Origin: Hyphomonadaceae bacterium
GTDB lineage: Bacteria; Pseudomonadota; Alphaproteobacteria; Caulobacterales; Aquidulcibacteraceae
Direction: 5' to 3'
Length of the DNA: 64,000 bases
Assembly: GCA_019753175.1 (NCBI GenBank)
Contig: JAIELK010000030.1
Coordinates: 1-64,000, forward strand
Of this stretch, positions 16,250 to 24,568 are shown one piece after another. Below the pieces are notes generated by a model. It had not been told where the DNA came from. It saw only the letters and a list, made by a program, of their open reading frames with translations, and ran no database searches. The number at the start of each line of letters is the position of its first letter. Position 1 is the stretch's first letter. A program made the translations under genes and the position numbers.

Positions 16250-17530
16250 CTAGGTCGGATACACTTGCTTACCGCCGACGAATGTCCGTTTCACGGCGCC
16301 CTGCAGGACTTTTTCGTCGAACGGCGAATTGTTTGACTTTGACTTCAGCGTGTCGGAGTCAAGCTTGAATGGCGCGCCGATATCGATCAGCGCCAGATCA
16401 GCCGGCGCCCCCTTGATCAAGCGTCCTTGCGGCACCTTCAGGATTTCCGCTGGCCGCAGCGTGAGCGCGCGAAACAGCTGGTTGAGGCCGATCTCGCCTT
16501 TGTGATGAAGTGTGAGCGCGCCTGGCAGCAACGTCTCCAGGCCGACCGCACCGAAAGCGGCCTCTTCGAACGGCAGTCGCTTGTCTTCAGCGGGCCGCGG
16601 ATCGTGCCCCGAGACGATGACGTCGATGAGGCCGGTGCGCACAGCGTCTGCGAGCGCGACGCGGTCGTCTTCGCTCCGCAGCGGCGGCGATAGTTTTGCA
16701 AACGTGCGATAGCCGTCGACGTCGTTCTCGTTGAGCACGAGGTGATGAACATTGACGCTAGCGACCGCGTTGACGCCGCGCGCCTTGGCGCGCTGCAGCG
16801 CCGGCAGGGTTTGCGCCGACGACACCATGTCCATGAACAGCCGCCCGCCCGTGAGCTCCGCGAGCGTCAGGTCACGCTCGGCCATAATCAGCTCGGCGGC
16901 GGCGGGAATGCCGGGCAAGCCGAGGCGCGCGGCAAGTTCGCCTTCGTGCATGACCCCGCCTTCGGCCAGGAACGGATCTTCCGGGCGATGCGCGACCAGT
17001 GCATCGAACGCGGTGGCGTAGGAGAGCGCGCGGCGCAGCACGCGCGAGTCGGCGATCGGCCGGTCGCCATTGGTGAACATCACCGCGCCGGCCTCGGCGA
17101 GCAGGCCGATCTCGGTCATGAGCGCGCCGTCGAGGCCCTTGGTCAGCGCCGCTGCGGGCAGGATGCGTACGCCGCCTGCGCGCACGGGCGCGCGGCGCAG
17201 CACGAAGTCGACCAAGCTCTGATCGTCGATCACAGGCGCGGTGTTGGGCATCATCACCAAAGTGGTGACGCCGCCCGCCGCCGCTGCACGGCCAGCAGAC
17301 TTGAACGTTTCCTTATGCTCGGCGCCCGGTTCGCCAATGACGACGCGCATGTCGATCAGCCCGGGCGCGACATGGGCGCCGTCGGCGTCGATGATCTCAG
17401 CGCCGTCCGGTGCACTCTTCACTGCGCCGATGTCGAGGATGGTTTCGGTGAACAGAATGGCGCCGTCTTCGACCTTGCCCTTGGCGGGGTCGATCAGCTT
17501 GGCGTTGATGATGAGGGTGGGGCGGGTCAT
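16250..17530 (-). CDS. pyrC: Dihydroorotase-like protein, predicted non-catalytic (PyrX type)
   Basis: A 426-residue amidohydrolase-fold protein next to pyrB. Where active dihydroorotases have the metal-binding D-x-H-x-H, this one reads GLIDMRVVIGEPG, so both histidines are gone. The late DHAPH-type motif reads SGHDPRPAEDKRLPFEEAA. KETFKSAGRAAAAGGVTTLVMMPNT and the fold are otherwise preserved. This matches the inactive PyrC' partners that support aspartate transcarbamoylase assembly in other bacteria. A true dihydroorotase must then be encoded elsewhere. Its ATG overlaps the stop of the 49-residue ORF upstream (ATGA). Confidence 0.88.
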   Translation of the reverse strand: MTRPTLIINAKLIDPAKGKVEDGAILFTETILDIGAVKSAPDGAEIIDADGAHVAPGLIDMRVVIGEPGAEHKETFKSAGRAAAAGGVTTLVMMPNTAPVIDDQSLVDFVLRRAPVRAGGVRILPAAALTKGLDGALMTEIGLLAEAGAVMFTNGDRPIADSRVLRRALSYATAFDALVAHRPEDPFLAEGGVMHEGELAARLGLPGIPAAAELIMAERDLTLAELTGGRLFMDMVSSAQTLPALQRAKARGVNAVASVNVHHLVLNENDVDGYRTFAKLSPPLRSEDDRVALADAVRTGLIDVIVSGHDPRPAEDKRLPFEEAAFGAVGLETLLPGALTLHHKGEIGLNQLFRALTLRPAEILKVPQGRLIKGAPADLALIDIGAPFKLDSDTLKSKSNNSPFDEKVLQGAVKRTFVGGKQVYPT

Positions 17531-17676
17531 TTCTGCTTCATCGCGACGTTGAGCGTCGTCGAAAACGCAATCGCAATGATGAACGGCACCCAGATCGGCA
17601 GCGTGCCGAGGCCCGGCGTTTCAAGTGCTGCGGCGAGGTGATCGTCGACGCACCACCAAAGCAGGAACATCCACAT
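17527..17676 (-). CDS. Small membrane protein, 49 residues, between pyrB and pyrC-like gene
   Basis: This ORF is too short for the supplied track. Reading the minus strand from ATG 17676 gives a 49-residue protein starting MWMFLLWWC and ending NVAMKQK, with a hydrophobic run LPIWVPFIIAIAFSTTL. The start shares one base with the pyrB stop (TGATG), has CAGGAG upstream, and the stop overlaps the next ATG (ATGA). This double coupling is strong evidence for translation. I do not recognise a family. One or two membrane segments are likely. Confidence 0.7.
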   Translation of the reverse strand: MWMFLLWWCVDDHLAAALETPGLGTLPIWVPFIIAIAFSTTLNVAMKQK

Positions 17677-18668
17677 CAGGCGCTCTCCTGGTTGGCGCCG
17701 GTTTCGGCCAAGGCTTCCAGCACCGCCATGCGCACAGCTACGCCCATGCGCACCTGTGTTTCGATCAGCGAGACCCTGGGATCGTCGGCGATGGCGCTGT
17801 CGATCTCAACCCCGCGATTCATGGGGCCTGGGTGCATGACCAGCGCACCGGGCTTGGCGCAACGGAGCTTGTCTTCGTCCAGGCCGTAGAACCAGAAATA
17901 TTCCCGTGCTGACGGAAAATAGCCGCCATCCATGCGCTCGCGCTGCACGCGCAGCATCATCACGACGTCAGCGTTCTTCAGCCCCGCGCGCATGTCGTGA
18001 AACACGTCCGCGCCCCAGCGCTCGGCGCCGGCAGGCATGAGCGTCGGCGGGCCGATCAATCGTACGCGCGCGCCCAACATGTTGAGCAGCGCCACGTTCG
18101 AACGCGCCACGCGCGAGTGCATGACATCGCCGCAGATGGCGATCGTGAGACCTTCGACGCCGCCGAGGCGATCGCGGATGGTGAAGGCGTCGAGCAGAGC
18201 CTGCGTCGGATGTTCGTGCTTGCCATCGCCGGCGTTGATGACGGCGCAATCGACTTTGCGCGCCAGCAATTCGGCGGCGCCTGACGATCCATGTCGCACC
18301 ACCAACAGATCGGGCCGCATCGCGTTCAAGGTCGCCGCCGTGTCGATCAGCGTTTCGCCCTTGGCGACGCTGGAGGATTTCACCGACATGTTGACGACGT
18401 CGGCGCCCATACGTTTGCCGGCAAGCTCGAATGAGGATTGCGTACGCGTCGAACTCTCAAAGAAGAGGTTGATCAGCGTGCGCCCGCGCAGCGTGTCGAG
18501 TTTCTTGACCTTCAGTTCCAAGAGCGGCGCGAACGCTTCGGCGCGGTCGAGCAGGCCCTCGACTTCAAAGCGGTTGAGATCGGCGATGGAGAGCAGGTGT
18601 TTGTGTCGAAACCGAACCGGAGTTGCTTTTGCGTCGGATTTCTTCGCGCCTGACGGTCGCTGTGCCAT
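17676..18668 (-). CDS. pyrB: Aspartate carbamoyltransferase catalytic subunit
   Basis: The 330-residue enzyme joins carbamoyl phosphate and aspartate in the second step of pyrimidine synthesis. The carbamoyl-phosphate loop is [15 protein letters not shown]; other ligands lie in [18 protein letters not shown] and [13 protein letters not shown], and [12 protein letters not shown] closes the active site. Length is normal, with a short basic extension ([14 protein letters not shown]) at the start. It heads the pyr operon, with a 176-base gap to the divergent small ORF that should hold the promoter. No pyrI is present, consistent with a PyrB-PyrX type complex. Confidence 0.97.
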   Translation of the reverse strand: MAQRPSGAKKSDAKATPVRFRHKHLLSIADLNRFEVEGLLDRAEAFAPLLELKVKKLDTLRGRTLINLFFESSTRTQSSFELAGKRMGADVVNMSVKSSSVAKGETLIDTAATLNAMRPDLLVVRHGSSGAAELLARKVDCAVINAGDGKHEHPTQALLDAFTIRDRLGGVEGLTIAICGDVMHSRVARSNVALLNMLGARVRLIGPPTLMPAGAERWGADVFHDMRAGLKNADVVMMLRVQRERMDGGYFPSAREYFWFYGLDEDKLRCAKPGALVMHPGPMNRGVEIDSAIADDPRVSLIETQVRMGVAVRMAVLEALAETGANQESA

Positions 18669-18844
18669 GCCTGCTTGTTAAGCCCTGTGTCGGAACCGCC
18701 GCAAGCGCGGCGCAAGCATGCACAGAAAATTTGTTTCCGCCGTATTGCCGCCGCCGACTCGGTGCTGTACTTGGTTTGTTCCAAGAGTGGTTAATTTGGT
18801 TAACGGCGCTTGGGATCGGGGGGCTTCGGGTAGTGGAGGCCAAG

Positions 18845-19087
18845 ATGAGAGACGCAAAGCGCGAAGAGCAGCCGCTGAAACCAGTGGGGTTCGCTCTGGC
18901 CGCCGTGGTCGCCGGTCTCGGCGCCGGCAAGGCGCAGGCGGTGGAGACGCGCGTGCATGCGCCGATCGAGCCGAGCACGCACGAGAAGACCTTCGTCGTC
19001 GATCCGACCAATCATCCTGGGTTTGAGGAGGATCCAAGCTTGGTGGTTGGGGCGAGTGCGCCGGTGGCGCCGTTCAGCAAGCGCTGA
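18845..19087 (+). CDS. Small exported hypothetical protein
   Basis: Starting at ATG 18845 with GGAGG upstream, the product has 80 residues: a charged N-terminus (MRDAKREEQPLK), a hydrophobic stretch VGFALAAVVAGLGAG ending in AQA, then a polar tail rich in Pro and acidic residues. This fits a Sec signal peptide or membrane anchor followed by a small periplasmic domain. The upstream part of the track ORF has no coding character. It is divergent from pyrB and convergent with the AEC transporter. Family unknown. Confidence 0.55.
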   Translation: MRDAKREEQPLKPVGFALAAVVAGLGAGKAQAVETRVHAPIEPSTHEKTFVVDPTNHPGFEEDPSLVVGASAPVAPFSKR

Positions 19088-19092
19088 CGGCT

Positions 19093-20010
19093 TCAATGTA
19101 ACGCCAAGCCGATGGCGAACGGCATCGTGAACATCGAAAGGATGGTCGTGGCGGTGATGATCGCCGCCATCAGGCGCGCATCGCCGCCCATCTCGCGCGC
19201 CAAGGTATAGCCGGCCGCTGCGGTGGGCGTCGCGCCGATGCCAGCGGCGACGGCCGCCGCGAGCGGGCTCGCACCGAGCGAGGTCGCGGCGAACCAGAGC
19301 ACGGCTGGCGCAATCGCGAGTTTGATCGCACACGCGGCCGCCACCTTGGCGCCGTCGGCGCGCAACGCGCTGAAGTCGAGCCCGGCGCCGACGGTGATCA
19401 GCGCAACCGGCATCGCCGCTTGTCCCAGCAGGCGCAACGCTTCGCTGATCGGGCCGAACTGGGTGACGCCGACCGCTTGCGCCAGCATTCCAGCGCCGCA
19501 GGCGAGGATCAAAGGATTGACGATGATCTGGTCCAGCACGGCGCGCCAGCTCGCGGCGCGCGTGGCGCCCCAACGCGACAGTACGATCACGCTGGCGATA
19601 TTCACCGCGAACACCAGCGGCCCGAACACGATGCCGATGAGTTCCTGTCCCATCGGCCCGTAGAGCGCTGTCGCCGCCGCCAACAGCGGAAAGCCATTCC
19701 AGCGCAAAGCGCCCTGAAACACGCTGGTGTAAGCGGGTCCATCGCCGCGGAACAGCAGACGCAGGCCAAGCGCGAGCAACATGATCGCGCCAAAGCCCAG
19801 CAACACGGCGATCACAAACGGGCCGGCGTCGGCGTTGGAGAAGTCGGCGCCGGTGACGATAGTGAACAGGAAGGCCGGGTAGAGGATGAAGTACCCGAAA
19901 CGGTTGACGACGCCGAACTGTTCGGCGGTGGCGATGCGCCGGTTGCGCGCCAGCCAGCCCAGCGCGATGAGGATGAAGACCGGCGCAAGCGCTGCATAGA
20001 CGCTAGCCAC
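19093..20010 (-). CDS. AEC family transporter
   Basis: About 305 residues with ten predicted membrane spans in two halves, as in the auxin efflux carrier/malonate-type AEC family (PF03547). The N-terminus APVFILIALGWLARNRR and the mid-protein NPLILACGAGMLAQA are typical. I prefer GTG 20010, which overlaps the ruvX stop by eight bases, over the upstream ATG inside ruvX. The substrate is unknown; bacterial members carry carboxylates or amino acids. It is co-transcribed with ruvX. Confidence 0.85.
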   Translation of the reverse strand: MASVYAALAPVFILIALGWLARNRRIATAEQFGVVNRFGYFILYPAFLFTIVTGADFSNADAGPFVIAVLLGFGAIMLLALGLRLLFRGDGPAYTSVFQGALRWNGFPLLAAATALYGPMGQELIGIVFGPLVFAVNIASVIVLSRWGATRAASWRAVLDQIIVNPLILACGAGMLAQAVGVTQFGPISEALRLLGQAAMPVALITVGAGLDFSALRADGAKVAAACAIKLAIAPAVLWFAATSLGASPLAAAVAAGIGATPTAAAGYTLAREMGGDARLMAAIITATTILSMFTMPFAIGLALH

Positions 20011-20479
20011 GGAGGATGCGCTCCTGCAGCGCATCGAGCGCGCCTTGCAGCATGTAGGCGGCGGCCATTTTATCCACGACCTCGCCGCGGCGCTTGCGCG
20101 TGGCGTCGGCGCCGATCAGCATGCGCGTCACAGCGGACGTGGACATGCGCTCGTCCCAGAGCAACAAGGGGACGTCGCGAAGGCTGACCAGGTTGCGCGC
20201 GAAGGCGCGCGCCGACTGCGCCGCTGGCCCTGAGGAGCCATCCATGTTGAGCGGCAGGCCGATCACGAATCCCACGCACTGACGCGCGTCGAAGAGTTTC
20301 AGGATCGCTTCGGCGTCGGCGGCGAATTTGCTGCGTGTGACGGTGTCGAGCGCGGAGGCGATCAGGCGGGTCGTATCGCTGATGGCGATGCCGATGCGTT
20401 TCTCGCCGGGGTCAAGGCCCATGACCGCGCCGGCCGCGGGCAGTGCGGCGGCGAATTGGGGAAGATCGAGGAGGGCCAT
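20003..20479 (-). CDS. ruvX: Putative pre-16S rRNA nuclease / Holliday junction resolvase-like YqgF
   Basis: A 158-residue RNase H-fold protein of the YqgF/RuvX family. MGLDPGEKRIGIAISD carries the first catalytic Asp, VGFVIGLPLNMDGSSGPA the second block, and LLLWDERMSTSAV the Glu, with a later conserved Asp (DKMAAAYMLQ). The family processes the 5' end of 16S rRNA and is linked to recombination. It sits upstream of pyrB as in related genomes. Confidence 0.95.
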   Translation of the reverse strand: MALLDLPQFAAALPAAGAVMGLDPGEKRIGIAISDTTRLIASALDTVTRSKFAADAEAILKLFDARQCVGFVIGLPLNMDGSSGPAAQSARAFARNLVSLRDVPLLLWDERMSTSAVTRMLIGADATRKRRGEVVDKMAAAYMLQGALDALQERILRG

Positions 20480-20532
20480 GAACGCGGCATCAGTCGCAGA
20501 CGCCCTTGCGGCAGGTCAAGGATGGGTCTTGG

Positions 20533-20937
20533 ATGCGGGCCATGCGCCAGACCGTTCTCGCCGTTTGCGTTGCAGCCCTTTCCGCCTGCGCTTCGCCGGC
20601 GGGCGACCCACCCGCGCCACTTGGCGTTGCCCTCGTCTGTTCGGCCGGCAAGTTTGTTCGGGGAGGTGGCGCCGCGCCTGTGCCGTTGCCGATCTCGCTG
20701 ACTGTGCCGGCGACAAGCGCCGCCGGCAATTTCTGCATGGCGACAGGGTGCGAAGACGCGCGGATCGAGCCTACGCAGACGCGCGCGCTCGGCTGGACGG
20801 CGCTGGTCAGCACCAACGATCGCTCGACGATGCGCATGGAACTGGAAATCTCGCGCGATCGGCGCAGCTTCCGGCTTCGCGACACAGCCGAGGATGGCGG
20901 CGAATGGTCCGGCGTCTGCATGGTCGCGGGCTCTTGA
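20533..20937 (+). CDS. Hypothetical lipoprotein
   Basis: About 134 residues with a lipoprotein signal peptide (QTVLAVCVAALSAC). Four further cysteines (in VCSAGK, NFCMATGCED and GVCMVAG) may form disulfides in the periplasm. The start may be ATG 20533 or the in-frame ATG 20542; the upstream TTG proposed by the track has no support. The mature domain is not one I recognise. It is divergent from ruvX and precedes gatC by 33 bases. Confidence 0.6.
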   Translation: MRAMRQTVLAVCVAALSACASPAGDPPAPLGVALVCSAGKFVRGGGAAPVPLPISLTVPATSAAGNFCMATGCEDARIEPTQTRALGWTALVSTNDRSTMRMELEISRDRRSFRLRDTAEDGGEWSGVCMVAGS

Positions 20938-20970
20938 ACGCGTGATGCGGCGCCTATAAGCCCGCTCCCC

Positions 20971-21261
20971 ATGTCGATTGATGAAAACACCGTGCGCAAG
21001 GTCGCCCGCCTGGCGCGGTTGGCGCTGCCTGAAGAGCGGGTCGCGCCGATGGCGGCCGAACTCAACGGCATCATGGCTTGGATCGAGCAGTTGAACGAGG
21101 TCGACGTCGAAGGCGTCGAGCCGATGACGAGCGCGGTTGAAGGCGCTGGTTTGGCGATGCGCGAGGACGTGGTGACGGATGGGAACGATCCCGAGCGCGT
21201 GCTGGCTAACGCGCCGAAAGCGGAGGACGGCTTCTTCGTGGTGCCGAAGGTGGTGGAGTGA
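20971..21261 (+). CDS. gatC: Asp-tRNA(Asn)/Glu-tRNA(Gln) amidotransferase subunit C
   Basis: This 96-residue subunit stabilises GatA in the GatCAB complex, which amidates misacylated Glu-tRNA(Gln) and Asp-tRNA(Asn). VRKVARLARLALPEERV starts the first helix; MTSAVEG and the C-terminal PERVLANAPKAEDGFFVVPKV are diagnostic. The stop overlaps the GTG of the following GNAT gene, so translation is probably coupled. Confidence 0.96.
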   Translation: MSIDENTVRKVARLARLALPEERVAPMAAELNGIMAWIEQLNEVDVEGVEPMTSAVEGAGLAMREDVVTDGNDPERVLANAPKAEDGFFVVPKVVE

Positions 21262-21719
21262 GCTTCACCATCGCCGCCGAAACCCCGCTGCAGGACGATG
21301 TGCGCGCGCTGGTGCAAGCGCTCAACGAATACACCTACGCGCTGACGCCGGCTGAGTATCGCCATCACATGACGGTCGAGCAAATGGCGCAGGCGGATAC
21401 GACCGTCTTCGTCGCACGGAATGCGGGCGGCGCTCCGCTCGGCATGGGGGCGTTGCGCCGCCACGGCGATCTTGTCGGCGAGGTGAAGCGCATGTTCGTG
21501 AAACCAGAGGCGCGCGGCCTTGGTCTTGGCGGAGCGATCCTGTCGTGCATCGAAACGCGTGCGCGCGAAGAAGGATGCGCGCGGCTCGTGCTCGAAACCG
21601 GATCGAATTTCGACGCCGCCAAGCGCGTCTATGAGCGCGGCGGATTCGACCCCTGCGCACCGATTTTGGATTATCCGCCGAGCGCCTGGACGGCGTTCTA
21701 TGCGAAGGCGCTTCAATGA
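21258..21719 (+). CDS. GNAT family N-acetyltransferase inside the gat operon
   Basis: A 153-residue GCN5-type acetyltransferase. The acetyl-CoA loop is [14 protein letters not shown] (near residue 84), after GEVKRMFV; the C-terminal strand includes [19 protein letters not shown], as in acyltransferases of the YhbS/PA4026-like group. It starts with GTG overlapping the gatC stop and ends overlapping the gatA ATG (ATGA), so it is locked into the operon. The substrate is unknown; a link to amino acids or tRNA charging is only suggested by position. Confidence 0.9.
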   Translation: MSFTIAAETPLQDDVRALVQALNEYTYALTPAEYRHHMTVEQMAQADTTVFVARNAGGAPLGMGALRRHGDLVGEVKRMFVKPEARGLGLGGAILSCIETRAREEGCARLVLETGSNFDAAKRVYERGGFDPCAPILDYPPSAWTAFYAKALQ

Positions 21720-23194
21720 CCGACCTCACCGCCCTGACACTTGCGTCCGCGCTCGACGGCATGGAGAAGAAGCGCTTCTCCAGCGCCGAAATCACCGACG
21801 CGTTCCTCGCCGCGATCGAGAAAGCCAATCCGCACCTCAACGCCTACGTTGTGGTCACGGCGGAGCAGGCGCGCGCGGCGGCTAAGGCGAGCGATGCGCG
21901 TCGGGCCAAGGGACAAGCCGGCCCACTTGAAGGCGCCCCGCTCGGCATCAAGGATTTGTTCTGCACCGAGGGTGTGCGCGCCACCGCCTGCTCCAACATC
22001 CTGGGCGAATTCACGCCGACCTACGAGAGCACGGTGACCGCCAATCTTTGGCGTGATGGCGCGCTGATGCTGGGTAAACTTAACATGGACGAATTCGCCA
22101 TGGGTTCGTCCAACGAGACCTCGCGCTTCGGCCCAGTGGTCAGCCCGTGGCGGCGCGGCAACGAAGACGCCAAGCTGACCCCCGGCGGCTCGTCGGGCGG
22201 CTCGGCTTCGGCGGTTGCCGCCGATCTCTGTCTTGGCGCCACCGCGACCGACACCGGCGGCTCGATCCGCCAGCCGGCGGCCTTCACCGGCACAGTCGGG
22301 ATCAAGCCGACCTATGGCCGCTGCTCGCGTTGGGGGATCGTCGCGTTTGCATCGTCGCTGGATCAGGCTGGGCCGATCACCAAGACGGTCGAAGACGCAG
22401 CCATGCTGCTGCAATCCATGGCTGGCCACGATCCCAAGGACTCGACCTCTCTTCCGGATGGGCTGCCGGATTTCCGCACCGCCTGCGCCAAGCCGATCAA
22501 AGGCATGACCATCGGCATTCCCGAGGAGTACCGGGTCGACGGCATGCCCGCCGAGATCGAGGCGCTCTGGGCGCAAGGCATCGAATGGGCGAAAGAGGCC
22601 GGCGCCAAGATCAAGAAGATCAGCCTGAAACACACCAAGTACGCGCTGCCGACTTATTACATCGTCGCCCCGGCCGAGGCGTCGTCCAACCTCGCCCGCT
22701 ATGACGGTATGCGGTACGGCGCGCGCGTTGCCGGCAAGGATCTGGTGGCGACCTATGAGCAATCGCGGGCGCGGGGCTTTGGCGCCGAGGTGCAGCGGCG
22801 CATCTTGATCGGCACCTATGTTTTGAGCGCAGGCTATTACGACGCCTATTACTTGCGCGCGCAGAAGGTTCGCCAGCGCATCGCCGAGGACTTCCGTGAG
22901 GCTTTTAAGGACGTGGACGCCATCCTGACGCCGGCGACACCTTCGGCGGCGTTCGCGCTCGGCGAACGCTCGGGCGATCCGGTGCAGATGTATTTGAACG
23001 ACATCTTTACGGTGACGGCGAACCTCGCCGGGCTTCCGGGGCTGGCGCTGCCGGTGGCGGTCGACGCGCAGGGCTTGCCGCTGGGGCTTCAGGTCATCGG
23101 CCGGGCGCTTGACGAAGAAACTGTGTTCGCGGTCTCCGCCGCTCTGGAAAAAGCCGCAAAATTCTCTACTAAACCCGCCAGGTGGTGGACGTGA
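21716..23194 (+). CDS. gatA: Asp-tRNA(Asn)/Glu-tRNA(Gln) amidotransferase subunit A
   Basis: The 492-residue amidase-signature subunit of GatCAB releases ammonia from glutamine. The Ser-cisSer-Lys triad lies in [11 protein letters not shown] (Lys), [16 protein letters not shown] (cis-Ser) and [14 protein letters not shown] (nucleophile Ser). Length and C-terminus ([15 protein letters not shown]) are normal. It is translationally coupled to the GNAT gene. gatB lies about 8 kb downstream rather than adjacent. Confidence 0.97.
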   Translation: MTDLTALTLASALDGMEKKRFSSAEITDAFLAAIEKANPHLNAYVVVTAEQARAAAKASDARRAKGQAGPLEGAPLGIKDLFCTEGVRATACSNILGEFTPTYESTVTANLWRDGALMLGKLNMDEFAMGSSNETSRFGPVVSPWRRGNEDAKLTPGGSSGGSASAVAADLCLGATATDTGGSIRQPAAFTGTVGIKPTYGRCSRWGIVAFASSLDQAGPITKTVEDAAMLLQSMAGHDPKDSTSLPDGLPDFRTACAKPIKGMTIGIPEEYRVDGMPAEIEALWAQGIEWAKEAGAKIKKISLKHTKYALPTYYIVAPAEASSNLARYDGMRYGARVAGKDLVATYEQSRARGFGAEVQRRILIGTYVLSAGYYDAYYLRAQKVRQRIAEDFREAFKDVDAILTPATPSAAFALGERSGDPVQMYLNDIFTVTANLAGLPGLALPVAVDAQGLPLGLQVIGRALDEETVFAVSAALEKAAKFSTKPARWWT

Positions 23195-23204
23195 GGTCAC
23201 GCGA

Positions 23205-23603
23205 ATGCACGAATTGCTGGAACGCCTGGGTCGTGGCGATACGCGCCTGATCGAAATGTGCCGCGAGGCCAATCGGGCGTGGACCGAGTTCCTCGACGAG
23301 CTGCGCCCCGCCGACACGGGCACGATTTCTGCGCGGTTGGGGTTCTTCGAGCCGCGCTTCAAGAAGATCTTCGAGAGCGACACGCTCGGCCAAACCATGA
23401 TGCCGTGGACCGGGTTTGCGTCTCTGTTCGACACCAAGAATGGCTGGGGCGACAACCTCCCGCGCGCGCGCCAGCTCGCCGAAGCGTTCCAGCGCAGCAA
23501 TTGCAGCGCCGAAGTACGCTCGGAAGCGCGGAGCTGCGTGATTTCCTACGAACTGGAGGGGCCCAACACCGGCATGGCGCCCGTTCCGCAAACGAGACGA
23601 TAA
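23205..23603 (+). CDS. Hypothetical protein, 132 residues
   Basis: I do not recognise this protein. ATG 23205 follows GTGAGGTCAC and begins MHELLERLGRGDTRLIEMC; the upstream extension in the track lies in gatA. The sequence is soluble and mixed alpha/beta in appearance, with a conserved-looking FFEPRFKKIFESDTLGQT centre and two cysteines. There is no signal peptide. It follows gatA by ten bases and is probably in the same operon. Confidence 0.65.
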   Translation: MHELLERLGRGDTRLIEMCREANRAWTEFLDELRPADTGTISARLGFFEPRFKKIFESDTLGQTMMPWTGFASLFDTKNGWGDNLPRARQLAEAFQRSNCSAEVRSEARSCVISYELEGPNTGMAPVPQTRR

Positions 23604-23649
23604 TCGCCGAAAGCAGCGCGCGCCGGCGAATCTTCGTAGGCTGGCGCTC

Positions 23650-23937
23650 ATGTCGAAACGCAAGTCTGAGCCCTCGCGCGCCAAGCCTGAACGTCGCTCT
23701 CGCGGCGAGATCGATCGCAACTACTTTTTCGGCGACGTGCTGATCAAGACTGGCGCTGCCGTCGGCGCAGCGTTGCTCTTGGTTGCGCTCTACACGCCGT
23801 TCACGCTGCGCAGCGCCATCGAGGACGGCATGTATGGCTATCTCATGGTGGTCGGCGCGTTCGCACTGTGCGGGCTGTTGGCGTTCGCCCTTGGGCGCCA
23901 TCTCCGGCGCGAGGCGACCCACTGGGACTTCGATTAG
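23650..23937 (+). CDS. Small membrane protein with basic N-terminus
   Basis: A 95-residue protein. The first 30 residues are strongly basic (MSKRKSEPSRAKPERRSRGE), followed by two hydrophobic segments, TGAAVGAALLLVALYTPF and GYLMVVGAFALCGLLAFALG, and a short charged tail. The topology is probably two spans with both ends cytoplasmic. Family unknown; the length suggests an accessory membrane protein. Confidence 0.7.
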   Translation: MSKRKSEPSRAKPERRSRGEIDRNYFFGDVLIKTGAAVGAALLLVALYTPFTLRSAIEDGMYGYLMVVGAFALCGLLAFALGRHLRREATHWDFD

Positions 23938-23991
23938 CGCCTTGACCTCGGCGCCTTGAGCGGGAACGGTACCGCCACAAGGAGCCCGCTC

Positions 23992-24417
23992 GTGGACGCC
24001 ACCGAATGCACGCGCCTAGGCGCTTATCTCAGCAAATTGCTCGGCTCGCCGACCGTGTCGATTGTGTCACGTGGACAGGACGAGGGCGCGCTGCTCGTCG
24101 ACGGCAAAGCCATCGCTGAAGTCTTCCGCGACGATGATGAGGGCGAACTCAGCTACGCGATCAGCCTGATCGTGCCGCGCGCCGCCGGCGCGAAGAAGAA
24201 CGCGCCGATCGATGATGCAGAGCGTGCCCGGCTGCAAACGGCGTTGAGACAGGTTTTGCACGCGGCCGAACTGGACGTTCGCGCGCGCCCGAGGAAAACG
24301 GACTCGGCCGAGGTCTATGTTCATGACGAATTCGTCGGCACGGTTTCGGTCGATGAAGACGAGGGCCAAGTGCTCACCATGAGCATTCTCGACATCGATC
24401 TCGACGGCGAAGGCTGA
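23992..24417 (+). CDS. Tandem DUF3126 domain protein
   Basis: Starting at GTG 23992, with AAGGAG seven bases upstream, the product has 141 residues. The second half (about residues 75-141) matches DUF3126, a small alphaproteobacterial family: ERARLQTALRQVL, DSAEVYVHDEFVGTVSVDEDEG and MSILDIDL. The first half (about 5-62) repeats the pattern in weaker form: TECTRLGAYLSKLLG, then EGALLVDGKAIAEVFRDDDEG and YAISLIV. DUF3126 proteins are normally single-domain, so this is an internal duplication. The molecular function is unknown. Confidence 0.75.
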   Translation: MDATECTRLGAYLSKLLGSPTVSIVSRGQDEGALLVDGKAIAEVFRDDDEGELSYAISLIVPRAAGAKKNAPIDDAERARLQTALRQVLHAAELDVRARPRKTDSAEVYVHDEFVGTVSVDEDEGQVLTMSILDIDLDGEG

Positions 24418-24477
24418 ATCGGCAGGCGACTGTCTTCCCCCGCATTGTTCGTCAGCTGCGGTTCTTCCGCCTGCCCG

Positions 24478-24508
24478 GCAAAAGAAAGCCCCGGCGCAGA
24501 GCCGGGGC
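24478..24508 (-). terminator. Rho-independent terminator for phoH
   Basis: A perfect 8-base stem GCCCCGGC/GCCGGGGC with a 5-base loop. Read on the minus strand it is followed by TTTCTTTTGCC, as expected downstream of phoH (stop at 24569). Confidence 0.85.
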
Positions 24509-24568
24509 GAAGTCGATGTTCGAAATCCAACCCAAGCGTTTACAATCGGAGGAAACGCGATGCCCGCG

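Noticed and set aside
21713-23500. 595-residue minus-strand ORF
   Set aside because: Antisense to gatA and the following hypothetical gene; a shadow frame.
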